Source: an uncultured Aquimarina sp. (lineage in GTDB: Bacteria > Bacteroidota > Bacteroidia > Flavobacteriales > Flavobacteriaceae). From it: DNA of 64,000 nucleotides. The notes below the pieces were generated by a model. It was given only the letters and a program-made list of their open reading frames with translations. It ran no database searches and was not told where the DNA came from. The position numbers and the translations under genes were made by a program. Location: assembly GCA_947501475.1 (NCBI GenBank), contig CANMWA010000012.1, positions 1-64,000 of the forward strand. Direction: 5' to 3'. Positions 1 to 7,752 of the stretch are shown in pieces; within the stretch, counting starts at the first letter, position 1, and each line of letters starts with the position of its first letter.

Positions 1-1625
1 AGACTGTTGAGACACCACTATTAGATGGTACGACTCCTGGAGATGGAACGGACAATGATCCTACGGTGAGTTTGATTACACCACTCCCAGAGTTTGTGCT
101 TACCAAACTAGATGATGCACCTATAGATGGAGCTTATGATACGGTTGGAGAAATGATTACTTATACCTTAGAATTAACCAATACAGGTAATGTAACGCTA
201 ACTAATATTATAGTATCAGATACTAATGCAGATGCAGGAAGTATTGTTCCAGCTAATATTGCGACTATGGCTCCAGGAGATATGGTTACAATAACTGCTG
301 CACATACGATAACTCAAGCAGACCTTGATGCAGGTATGGTAATTAACCGGGCAGATGTTGTGGGTGATGCTCCAAACGGAACAATGGTAACTGATATGTC
401 TGATGATCCTACGACTCCTGATCCTGATGATGCTACTGAGACTGAAACAGGATTGGTGACAACAGCAAGATTAGCGGTTAGAAAATCTGCAGACCCTAGA
501 ATATTTAGCGCAGAAGGAGATATAATAACGTATACCATAGAAATCGAAAATACCGGCACGGTGACACTTAGCAATATCACAGTAGTTGATAATAATGCAA
601 CTATAATCTCAGGATTGCCAATAGCTACATTAGCAGCAGGTGATACAACATTAGTTTTAGCAGAACATGTAGTAACACAAGCAGATGTTTTAGCTGGGCA
701 AATTATTAATGTCGCCGAAGTAACAGGAACTAGACCTGGAGGCGAAGTGATTACAGAAACCTCTGATGATCCTAATAATCCAGATGATGTTGATCCAGAT
801 GCCGATGGTGATCCGGATGATCCAACCATAAGTGCAATTGACAGTGATGGGGATGGAATAGCTGATCCAGATGATCTTGATGATGATAATGATGGTATTT
901 TGGATACTGAAGAACAAAATGGAGATCCTAACTTAGATACTGATGGTGATGGTACAGTTGATCGTTTAGATCTTGATGCCGATGGAGACGGAGTATTAGA
1001 TGTTTACGAATCTGGAACAGATACAACTGAACTTACAATCTCTCCTGACGGAAGAATAGAAGGAGATGTAGGAGCCGATGGTGTCCCAGATGGAGTACAA
1101 AATGAAGGAGAGTTTAACGGAGGTACCATAAATTACCCAATACAAGATACCGATGGGGATGGTATAGATGATTTCCAGGATGTAGATGATGATGATGATG
1201 GTATTCTTACCGTTGATGAAAACCCAGATCCAGATGGAAACGGAATCCCTGATGATGCTTTTGACACCGATGGTAATGGTATACCTAATTATCTAGAACC
1301 TAATGTGGTTACAGATGGAGAAGATGGAATCACAATCTTTACCGGGATGTCACCAAATGGAGATGGAGTGAATGATGCATTTGTAATTAGCGGTATCGAA
1401 AGATTAGAGAATACATTAGAGATATATAACCGTTGGGGAGTAAAAGTTTTTGAAGCTTCTAACTACGGGAGAGAGGGTGATCTTTTCAGAGGTATTTCTA
1501 ATGGAAGAACTACTGTTGAAGAAACAGATGAATTACCAGTAGGTACTTATTATTATTTACTTCAGTATACTTTAGATTCTGGCGAACAAAAAAGTAGAGC
1601 AGGATACTTATATATTAATAAATAA
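1..1625 (+). CDS. Giant adhesin, C-terminal part: DUF11-like repeats, Asp-rich TSP3-type repeats and gliding-motility C-terminal domain (5' truncated by window)
   Basis: The frame is open from the left edge (codons from base 3), so the GTG at 66 is internal and the gene starts outside the window. The visible 540 or so residues hold two DUF11/TIGR01451-like beta-sandwich repeats (ITYTLELTNTGNVTLTN and ITYTIEIENTGTVTLSN), each ending in a 'SDDP' segment. An Asp-rich stretch of thrombospondin type-3-like motifs (DSDGDGIADPDDLDDDNDG) follows and would bind calcium. The last 100 residues carry the gliding-motility-associated C-terminal domain (SPNGDGVNDAFVI...IYNRWGVKVFE), the type B T9SS sorting signal seen in SprB-like adhesins. 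The product is therefore expected on the cell surface. A PorP/SprF gene follows directly, the usual partner of type B cargo. Adhesin function is inferred from architecture; the domain identification is strong. Confidence 0.9.
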   Translation, partial: TVETPLLDGTTPGDGTDNDPTVSLITPLPEFVLTKLDDAPIDGAYDTVGEMITYTLELTNTGNVTLTNIIVSDTNADAGSIVPANIATMAPGDMVTITAAHTITQADLDAGMVINRADVVGDAPNGTMVTDMSDDPTTPDPDDATETETGLVTTARLAVRKSADPRIFSAEGDIITYTIEIENTGTVTLSNITVVDNNATIISGLPIATLAAGDTTLVLAEHVVTQADVLAGQIINVAEVTGTRPGGEVITETSDDPNNPDDVDPDADGDPDDPTISAIDSDGDGIADPDDLDDDNDGILDTEEQNGDPNLDTDGDGTVDRLDLDADGDGVLDVYESGTDTTELTISPDGRIEGDVGADGVPDGVQNEGEFNGGTINYPIQDTDGDGIDDFQDVDDDDDGILTVDENPDPDGNGIPDDAFDTDGNGIPNYLEPNVVTDGEDGITIFTGMSPNGDGVNDAFVISGIERLENTLEIYNRWGVKVFEASNYGREGDLFRGISNGRTTVEETDELPVGTYYYLLQYTLDSGEQKSRAGYLYINK

Positions 1626-1640
1626 CAAAAAAACTTAAAG

Positions 1641-1667
1641 TACCCACAGGAAATATACCTGTGGGTA
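1641..1667 (+). other. Intercistronic hairpin between adhesin and PorP/SprF gene
   Basis: A perfect 10-bp stem TACCCACAGG / CCTGTGGGTA encloses a 7-nt AT loop. It lies 16 bases after the adhesin stop codon. No T-run follows, so it is not a convincing intrinsic terminator. It may be an RNA stability or processing element that sets different levels of the adhesin and its partner. That role is inference. Confidence 0.5.
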
Positions 1668-1693
1668 TAAATAAAAATATTAAATTAGAGCGG

Positions 1694-2650
1694 ATGAAAA
1701 AATTACACACAATAATTGCTACAGCACTTTTGAGTTTAGTGTTTTGTTATAATTATGCACAGCAAGATGCTCAATACACCCAATATATGTACAATACAAT
1801 TAGTGTTAATCCGGCCTATGCAGGTAGTCGTGGAGTGATGAGTATTATGGGCTTACATCGTAGCCAATGGGTTGGTTTAGACGGGGCACCACGTACACAA
1901 ACTTTAACTCTTAATACTCCAATAGGAGTTAATGAGCGAGTTGGTGTAGGTTTTTCTGTAGTTAACGATCAGATTGGCCCAACAGATGAAACCTATTTTG
2001 ATATTGATTTCTCGTATACCATACCAACATCTGATGAAGGGAGATTAAGTTTTGGATTAAAGGCAGGTGCTCATTTACTGAATATCGATTTTCAGCAATT
2101 AACACAATTTAATGCCAATGATGCCTTGTTTGAAACCAATATCGATAATAAATTTAGTCCACAGGTTGGAGTCGGTGCATACTACCATACCAATAAATTT
2201 TATTTTGGATTGAGTGCGCCAAATCTCTTAGAAACAGATCATTTTGATGAGAGTACCACTAGCAGTGATAGCGATGCGGTTAGTTTTCTTGCAGAAGAGC
2301 GAGTAAATTATTATTTTATTACCGGTTATGTGTTTGATGTAAGTGATAACATAAAATTTAAACCTGCTGTATTAAGTAAATTGGTATTTGGAGCCCCATT
2401 ACAAGTAGATGTATCCGCAAATTTTTTACTGTATGAGCGCTTAACGGTAGGTGTAGCATATCGATGGAGTGCCGCAGTAACCGGTCAGGTGGGTTTTCAG
2501 ATATCTGATGCTATGATGATTGGTTTTGCCTATGATAGAGAAACAACAGAATTAGGGCAATCACAATTTAATGATGGTAGTTATGAGGTGATGGTACGAT
2601 TCGAACTCTTTAAAAGATATAATAGAATGCTTACACCACGTTTTTTCTAG
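1694..2650 (+). CDS. PorP/SprF family type IX secretion system membrane protein
   Basis: The start is taken at the ATG at 1694, which gives a clean signal peptide (MKKLHTIIATALLSLVFCYNYAQ). The frame is open further up to a GTG at 1661 inside the intercistronic hairpin, which is a poor start. The mature protein begins QDAQYTQYMYN and continues NPAYAGSRG, both hallmarks of the PorP/SprF family, followed by beta-strand-rich sequence typical of an outer-membrane barrel of about 320 aa. In Flavobacterium johnsoniae SprF is needed to secrete or attach the type B adhesin SprB. Here the gene lies directly behind an adhesin with a matching C-terminal domain and in front of a PorE-like gene, so it is probably the dedicated partner of that adhesin. 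Confidence 0.9.
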   Translation: MKKLHTIIATALLSLVFCYNYAQQDAQYTQYMYNTISVNPAYAGSRGVMSIMGLHRSQWVGLDGAPRTQTLTLNTPIGVNERVGVGFSVVNDQIGPTDETYFDIDFSYTIPTSDEGRLSFGLKAGAHLLNIDFQQLTQFNANDALFETNIDNKFSPQVGVGAYYHTNKFYFGLSAPNLLETDHFDESTTSSDSDAVSFLAEERVNYYFITGYVFDVSDNIKFKPAVLSKLVFGAPLQVDVSANFLLYERLTVGVAYRWSAAVTGQVGFQISDAMMIGFAYDRETTELGQSQFNDGSYEVMVRFELFKRYNRMLTPRFF

Positions 2651-2701
2651 TTAATTAAAAAAAACATTAGTTTTTAGGTATAAAATAAAAACGTTCACAC
2701 T

Positions 2702-4672
2702 ATGAATTTGAATACATACTTTACACATATACTATTAATTTTTCTCATCTCATTATCGTCTTTTTCACAAGAAAAACGTTTAGAAAAGGCTGATGAAAAT
2801 TTTAATCGTTTTGCTTTTGTAGATGCTCGTAAAATATACCTGCAGGTAGCAGAGAGTGGTTATGAATCTTCTGATTTATTTAAAAAATTAGGGGACTCTT
2901 ACTATTTTAACGCTCAATTAGAGGATGCAGTACCATGGTATGAAAAATTGACTTCTAACTATACCGAAGAGATAGATCCTGAATATTTTTTTAGATACTC
3001 TCAAAGTTTAAAAAGTGTAGAGCGATATGAAGATGCAGATAAGGTAATGGAAAAGTTCAATACACTTATTGGGGATGATCAACGTGCAGAATTTTTTATG
3101 AACACTAGAGATTATTTGAAATTTATAGAAATGCAATCCGGTAAATTCAGGTTATTAAAGTTAAATGTCAATTCAAAATATTCAGATTATGCGCCAAGTT
3201 TTAATAATTTGGGAGAATTGGTTTTTGCATCTTCTCGTGGTGGAAGCAGTGGAATGAGTAAAACACTACATGAATGGAATGAAATGCCGTTTCTAGACTT
3301 ATTCGCTTCTAATATACTTGAAGCTAATGGTATTCTTCAAACACCAAAAAAGGTAAAAGGAAAAATAAACACAAAATTTCATGAATCCTCAACTTCTTTT
3401 AGTAAAGATGGACAAACGGTATATTTTACACGTAATAATTATACAAAGAAGAAATTAGGTTCTAATACCAAAGGGACAATTTTACTAAAACTGTATCGAG
3501 CTAAGTTAAAAGATTATAAATGGACAGATATCGAAGAACTTTCTTTTAATAGTGATGAATATTCGGTGGCGCATCCTGCATTAAGTGCAGACGGAAAAAA
3601 ACTTTATTTTGCAAGTGATATGCCAGATAGTAGAGGGCTCTCTGATCTCTATGTGGTTGATATAAAAGAGGATGGTACTTTTGGAGAACCTACAAATTTA
3701 GGTGATAAAATAAATACTGAAGGTAGAGAGACATTTCCGTATGTAAGTGATTCTGGCAGATTGTATTTTGCTAGTGATGGGCATATTGGTTTAGGTGGAT
3801 TAGATGTATTTGTTGCCGTACCCGAAGAGTTTGGTATGTTCTCTATTCCATATAACGTTGGTAAACCAGTAAATAGTGATGAAGATGATTTTACTTTTGT
3901 GCTTAATGAAGATACAAAAATTGGATATTTCGCTAGTAATCGTGTTGGTGGTAAGGGAGATGATGATATCTATAGTTTTAGACAAACAGGAGAATTGATT
4001 ACCGAATGTAATCAATATGTAAGTGGTTTGATTACAGATGCTACTTCTAAAGAAGTTTTGGTTGATGCTGAAGTTATTTTAATGGATGATAGTAATAATG
4101 AATTACAACGAACTGTAACCAATGATAAAGGAAAATATAAGTTTGACCTCGAATGTGATACCCCATATATTGTAAGAGCAAGTAAAGTAGAATATAATCC
4201 TACTGAAAGACGTCTTGCTAGCAATAATGTACTAGAATATGGACACAATCTGGCTTTACAACTTGGAGAAGGAGGATTAGCTGGTAAAGAAGTAAAACCA
4301 GGTGATGATTTGGCAAAACTACTAGAATTAGAAATTATCTATTTTGATTTTGATAAATTTTTTATAAGACCAGATGCAGAAGTAGAATTACAGAAGATTA
4401 TTGCTGCATTAAAAGAGTATCCCGAATTAAAAATTGATGTACGATCTCATACCGATAGTAGGTCAAGTGGCTCTTATAATATGTTTTTAAGCGAGCGACG
4501 AGCCACAAGTACAGTAAAGTATATTATTGAAAAAGGAGGAATCGATAAATCTCGCGTAACGGGTAGAGGGTATGGAGAGACTGTTCTGATTAATAAGTGC
4601 AAAAATAATGTGCCTTGTAGTGATGAAGAACATCAACTTAATCGTCGTAGCGAGTTTATTGTTATACAGTAA
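2702..4672 (+). CDS. PorE-like OmpA family protein (TPR, PD40 propeller, carboxypeptidase-regulatory-like and OmpA domains)
   Basis: This 656-aa exported protein starts with a signal peptide (residues 1-22, ending SSFSQ). Residues of about 25-140 look like TPR helices (SSDLFKKLGDSYYFNAQLEDA). Residues 160-430 contain at least five PD40/WD40-like blades, for example HPALSADGKKLYFASD and TFPYVSDSGRLYFASDG. A carboxypeptidase-regulatory-like beta sandwich follows (about 438-520), then a C-terminal OmpA/MotB peptidoglycan-binding domain (IYFDFDKFFIRPDAE, later NRRSEFIVIQ). This is the domain order known for PorE of the T9SS, which anchors the PorP/PorK machinery to peptidoglycan. It lies 51 bases after the PorP/SprF gene and is likely co-transcribed. 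Assignment to this architecture is strong; orthology to PorE itself is not shown. Confidence 0.85.
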   Translation: MNLNTYFTHILLIFLISLSSFSQEKRLEKADENFNRFAFVDARKIYLQVAESGYESSDLFKKLGDSYYFNAQLEDAVPWYEKLTSNYTEEIDPEYFFRYSQSLKSVERYEDADKVMEKFNTLIGDDQRAEFFMNTRDYLKFIEMQSGKFRLLKLNVNSKYSDYAPSFNNLGELVFASSRGGSSGMSKTLHEWNEMPFLDLFASNILEANGILQTPKKVKGKINTKFHESSTSFSKDGQTVYFTRNNYTKKKLGSNTKGTILLKLYRAKLKDYKWTDIEELSFNSDEYSVAHPALSADGKKLYFASDMPDSRGLSDLYVVDIKEDGTFGEPTNLGDKINTEGRETFPYVSDSGRLYFASDGHIGLGGLDVFVAVPEEFGMFSIPYNVGKPVNSDEDDFTFVLNEDTKIGYFASNRVGGKGDDDIYSFRQTGELITECNQYVSGLITDATSKEVLVDAEVILMDDSNNELQRTVTNDKGKYKFDLECDTPYIVRASKVEYNPTERRLASNNVLEYGHNLALQLGEGGLAGKEVKPGDDLAKLLELEIIYFDFDKFFIRPDAEVELQKIIAALKEYPELKIDVRSHTDSRSSGSYNMFLSERRATSTVKYIIEKGGIDKSRVTGRGYGETVLINKCKNNVPCSDEEHQLNRRSEFIVIQ

Positions 4673-4808
4673 TTTCATTCATTTTTATTATCGAATTTGT
4701 TATCTTAGTGTAAGCTGGGATGCATAGTATATATTGAAAATCAAAATAGATTCTGGTCTATGTCGTAATGACAACAAAGTCTACTGCTAATAAAAACTAA
4801 ACATTATA

Positions 4809-5624
4809 ATGGAAAAAGCACAAGAATGGATCAGCTATGGTATAGAACTGGCCAAAGAATTTGGTCCCAAACTTATTACAGCAATTCTTATTTATGCTAT
4901 AGGATCATGGCTAATCAAAAAATTGATTAGTACAGTAGGAAGACTAATGGAAAGAAATAAGTATGATGATTCTTTACAAAAGTTTTTATTAAATCTCATC
5001 TCATGGGGACTTAAGATATTTTTGATCATTGTTGTGATTTCCAGATTGGGAGTAGATATTACTACCTTTGCCGCATTAATCGCTGCAGGAGGTTTAGCAG
5101 TAGGGCTCTCATTACAAGGTTCTTTATCTAATTTTGCAGGAGGTGTATTGATTATAATGTTTAAACCCTATAAAATAGGGGATCTTATAGAAGCACAAGG
5201 CGTATTGGGAGAAGTAAAAGAAATCGAAATTTTTACAACAAAATTGATCACCCCCGAAAACAAGTTGGCCATTATTCCTAATGGAGCATTAGCCAATGGT
5301 AATATCATTAATTATACAGCCGAAGGTAAAATGAGAGTAGATATGACGATTGGTATCGGGTATGATGAAGATATTAAAAAAGCAAAAGATGTATTACTAC
5401 AGGTATTAACTTCAAACCCAAAAGTATTAAAAGATCCAGAACCCACTGTTAATGTATCTAATCTGGGAGAAAGTTCTGTAGATATAGTGGTCAGGCCATT
5501 TTGTACTCCAGAAGATTATTGGGATGTGTATTTTGCTACTATAGAGAATTGTAAACTAGCCTTAGACGAGTCGGGTATCGAAATCCCTTATCCACATTCG
5601 GTAGAGATTCAGAAGGAGGGATAG
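4809..5624 (+). CDS. mscS: Small-conductance mechanosensitive ion channel (MscS family)
   Basis: The 271-aa length and layout match the short MscS type. A first membrane segment lies at about residues 18-40 (KLITAILIYAIGSWLIKKLI), a second at about 62-85, and the pore-lining TM3 carries the Gly/Ala-rich pattern AALIAAGGLAVGLSLQGSL followed by the conserved FAGGV and FKPYKIGD. The remainder is the MscS beta domain (IPNGALANGNIINYT) and the cytoplasmic alpha/beta domain. The family opens under membrane tension in the inner membrane and releases solutes in hypo-osmotic shock. It stands alone, 136 bases after the PorE-like gene. Confidence 0.93.
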   Translation: MEKAQEWISYGIELAKEFGPKLITAILIYAIGSWLIKKLISTVGRLMERNKYDDSLQKFLLNLISWGLKIFLIIVVISRLGVDITTFAALIAAGGLAVGLSLQGSLSNFAGGVLIIMFKPYKIGDLIEAQGVLGEVKEIEIFTTKLITPENKLAIIPNGALANGNIINYTAEGKMRVDMTIGIGYDEDIKKAKDVLLQVLTSNPKVLKDPEPTVNVSNLGESSVDIVVRPFCTPEDYWDVYFATIENCKLALDESGIEIPYPHSVEIQKEG

Positions 5625-5772
5625 AGGCAAGCTCCCTAGATTCAGTGTTGCTGAATATTCTATTCTTTATCTAAAGAGAGAGGAACCTTATATTTATAAG
5701 CTCAAGAATTTATAGTAATACAAATAGTTAATACTTAAGGGTCAACTATCATTAAAAAACGAAACAAAAACA

Positions 5773-5815
5773 ACCCCGCAATTGTAAAACTTTGGCGAGC
5801 CAACAAAAGCAGGGT
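5773..5815 (+). ncRNA. Candidate structured RNA element (nested stems)
   Basis: An outer stem ACCCCGC / GCAGGGT (six of seven pairs) encloses a perfect inner stem TTGGC-GA-GCCAA, with A-rich single strands between them. The segment is more G/C-rich than the surrounding AT-rich DNA. No known RNA family was recognised, and strand is a guess. Confidence 0.25.
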
Positions 5816-5993
5816 CTGAATAACGATCAATTTAAATAAATCAACCATTATGATTAGATTGTAATTCCTAACACATATAAGAGATGCTCAAATAAGGTTA
5901 GGTTGTAATAAGATTTTCCTTTACTTAAATAAAAAAAATATCTTTTTTACAGATATTTTTTCAAAAGTGAAATATAAGTATTCTTTAACTTTT

Positions 5994-6017
5994 TTACGGT
6001 AATACCGTAATTTTTTT
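5994..6017 (+). terminator. 17-bp inverted repeat TTACGGT-AAT-ACCGTAA followed by T7
   Basis: The arms TTACGGT and ACCGTAA are perfectly complementary with a 3-base centre, and seven T follow. It reads as a short intrinsic terminator on the plus strand. A protein operator is the alternative because the stem is only 7 bp. Confidence 0.35.
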
Positions 6018-6147
6018 AGCACTTTGTTAACATTTTTTTTAAAAAGCTAATGCACATTTAATATATAGTCGTAGCACACTATATAAACCTAACGTATTAT
6101 ATAGAATATGATTATAAAGCTATAAATTTTGAAGGAATAATATTCAC

Positions 6148-6189
6148 AAAGACCTTCTCGATTATTGGGCTTACATCAGGAGGTTTTTT
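6148..6189 (+). terminator. Terminator-like hairpin upstream of trmH
   Basis: AAAGACCTTCT at 6148-6158 pairs with AGGAGGTTTTT at 6178-6188 (two G-T pairs), and a T-run ends the structure. It lies just before the trmH promoter. It would end transcripts coming from the region downstream of mscS and so insulate trmH. Confidence 0.5.
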
Positions 6190-6197
6190 GTGAATTA

Positions 6198-6228
6198 TTG
6201 TTTTTTATATTCTGAAAAAATATATTTT
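6198..6228 (+). promoter_or_regulatory. Bacteroidota-type promoter of trmH
   Basis: TTG at 6198-6200 and TATATTTT at 6221-6228 are separated by 20 bases, close to the TTG-N19-21-TAnnTTTG consensus. Transcription would start within a few bases of the ATG at 6235, which supports that start over the upstream GTG at 6190. Confidence 0.5.
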
Positions 6229-6234
6229 CGTAGC

Positions 6235-6891
6235 ATGATTGATCAACAGCTTCTAGAATATTTAGAAACATTTCTTACTCCGCGTAGATTATCGCTATAT
6301 GATAAGGTGTTAAATCAAAGAACCAACTACTTTACGGTGGCTATAGAAGATGTATATCAGTTGCATAATACCAGTGCTGTGATACGTAGTTGTGATGTTT
6401 TTGGTATCCAGAATGTACATGTGATTGAAGAAGTAAATGCAAAACGTATTGATAGAGAGATTGCCATGGGTGCTCAAAAATGGGTAGATATTAATCGATA
6501 TGCTACAACCAAAGAATGTATTAAAAAACTAAAAGATACAGGGTATCAGATTGTTGCTACAACCCCACATGATGATTCTATGGTATTACAAGATTTTGAT
6601 GCTACAAAACCTTCAGCTTTTTTCTTTGGTAGAGAGCAAGAAGGGTTAAGTGATATAGTGCTTAATGAGGCTGATTGTAAATTGCATATTTCTATGGTGG
6701 GATTTACCGAAAGCCTTAATATTTCGGTATCTGCTGCAATAATTTTACAACACGTCACTACAGAATTAAGAGAATTAGATATTGCATGGCAATTATCCGA
6801 AGAAGAGAAACTTGAGAAACGAATGGAATGGGCTAAGAAGGTTATTAAAAGTCATGAGCAAATTATTGCACGGTATCATGAGAATAATTAA
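6235..6891 (+). CDS. trmH: TrmH family RNA 2'-O-methyltransferase, probably tRNA (guanosine-18) methyltransferase
   Basis: This 218-aa SpoU/SPOUT-fold protein carries the family motifs in order: NTSAVIRSCDVFGIQNVHV (motif 1), FFFGREQEGLSD (motif 2) and ESLNISVSAAIILQ (motif 3). These form the trefoil-knot AdoMet site. The N-terminal LETFLTPRR and C-terminal basic helix match TrmH rather than RlmB, so the likely reaction is methylation of G18 in the D-loop of tRNA. The start at 6235 (MIDQQLLEYLETFL) is chosen because the upstream extension from GTG 6190 crosses the promoter and is low-complexity. It converges with the minus-strand gene at 6906. Confidence 0.9.
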   Translation: MIDQQLLEYLETFLTPRRLSLYDKVLNQRTNYFTVAIEDVYQLHNTSAVIRSCDVFGIQNVHVIEEVNAKRIDREIAMGAQKWVDINRYATTKECIKKLKDTGYQIVATTPHDDSMVLQDFDATKPSAFFFGREQEGLSDIVLNEADCKLHISMVGFTESLNISVSAAIILQHVTTELRELDIAWQLSEEEKLEKRMEWAKKVIKSHEQIIARYHENN

Positions 6892-6905
6892 CGTACTAAC
6901 ACCTG

Positions 6906-7670
6906 CTACTTTCTATCCAAAATTTTATATTCTTCATAACACTCGCTAATGGCATCAAGAATTTGTAGATCATTGGCAAATTTTATAAAATCTGAAGAGT
7001 AGTTACAATTTCTTAAAATCTCATCTATATCTAAGCGTTCTACCTGTAAAAGAGCCATTAGTGTTGCACGATCAAACTTTGTTTCGAGTAGATTTCTAAT
7101 CTGATCATCTTTCTTCATTTTTCTTAGTTTCCTAAGTTCTTTGGATCGTTTGCTAAAAATATTATATAAAAAATCTGCAGGGTTAAATATGGCTCCTAGA
7201 ACCTTATTCACAGCTCCTGGTTGTCTGCTACCTCCTTCATAACCAGAGTTTAACCCAGATATGCTGTATCTGTAGTTATTATAGACAGGTATTCTTTTGG
7301 CATCGATCTCTAGGTAACCTGTAAGCTGCACATCGGCAACAACAACTTCTTCTAGAGCGATACCAAGTTCTGTCATTTTGATTTTTACATCGCCAAATTT
7401 CATCCAGTCATTGGTTACTCTAACTCGTAATGGCTTATAGCCGATATATGAAAAATATAAAGTATCATTTATCTTTGCCGGAATATTAAATTCGCCTTCT
7501 TCATTAGTAATGGTACCAATAACCTGGCTAAGGTTTACAATATGAACATTTTCAAGTATTTTATCGGTAGATGCATTGAGTACTTTACCAGATACATTGT
7601 CTGCGTTATTATCCTGAGCATGGATTACAATACTTGATATAAGCAGTATATAAAATAATATTCTTTTCAT
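6906..7670 (-). CDS. Exported carboxypeptidase-regulatory-like domain protein
   Basis: A signal peptide (MKRILFYILLISSIVIHAQ) precedes a carboxypeptidase-D-regulatory-like beta sandwich at about residues 24-100 (NVSGKVLNASTDKILENVHIVN, then TNEEGEFNIP and FSYIGYKPL). This is the plug-proximal module common in Bacteroidota envelope proteins. The following 150 residues are helical and charged (RSKELRKLRKMKKDD) and I do not recognise them. No TonB-dependent barrel follows, so it is a stand-alone envelope protein of unknown role. Confidence 0.75.
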   Translation of the reverse strand: MKRILFYILLISSIVIHAQDNNADNVSGKVLNASTDKILENVHIVNLSQVIGTITNEEGEFNIPAKINDTLYFSYIGYKPLRVRVTNDWMKFGDVKIKMTELGIALEEVVVADVQLTGYLEIDAKRIPVYNNYRYSISGLNSGYEGGSRQPGAVNKVLGAIFNPADFLYNIFSKRSKELRKLRKMKKDDQIRNLLETKFDRATLMALLQVERLDIDEILRNCNYSSDFIKFANDLQILDAISECYEEYKILDRK

Positions 7671-7752
7671 GTATATTATATGACGTTGAATTTTAATTAA
7701 GATACTATAAAAATCGCGCCAAAAATCATATCACAATGTTAATGTGTTTAAT

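Larger units (their letters stand above)
5625..6147. other. Long AT-rich intergenic region with several hairpins
   Basis: No coding sequence was recognised in this stretch between mscS and trmH. It contains a weak hairpin just after mscS (ATTCAG / CTGAAT at 5640-5656, possible terminator), a compact hairpin element at 5773-5815, and a 17-bp inverted repeat with a T-run at 5994-6017. Together with the terminator-like hairpin at 6148-6189 this suggests a possible non-coding transcript, but no promoter is clear. Confidence 0.4.

Noticed and set aside
66..66. GTG as start of the first gene
   Set aside because: The frame continues in phase to the left edge with the same repeat style, so this is an internal codon of a truncated gene.
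314..917. Minus-strand frames opposite the adhesin repeats
   Set aside because: Shadows of the Asp/Thr-rich coding strand; Ser/Ile-rich composition and no start context.
1661..1693. Upstream GTG start for the PorP/SprF gene
   Set aside because: It falls inside the intercistronic hairpin and would add a non-signal extension before a good signal peptide at 1694.
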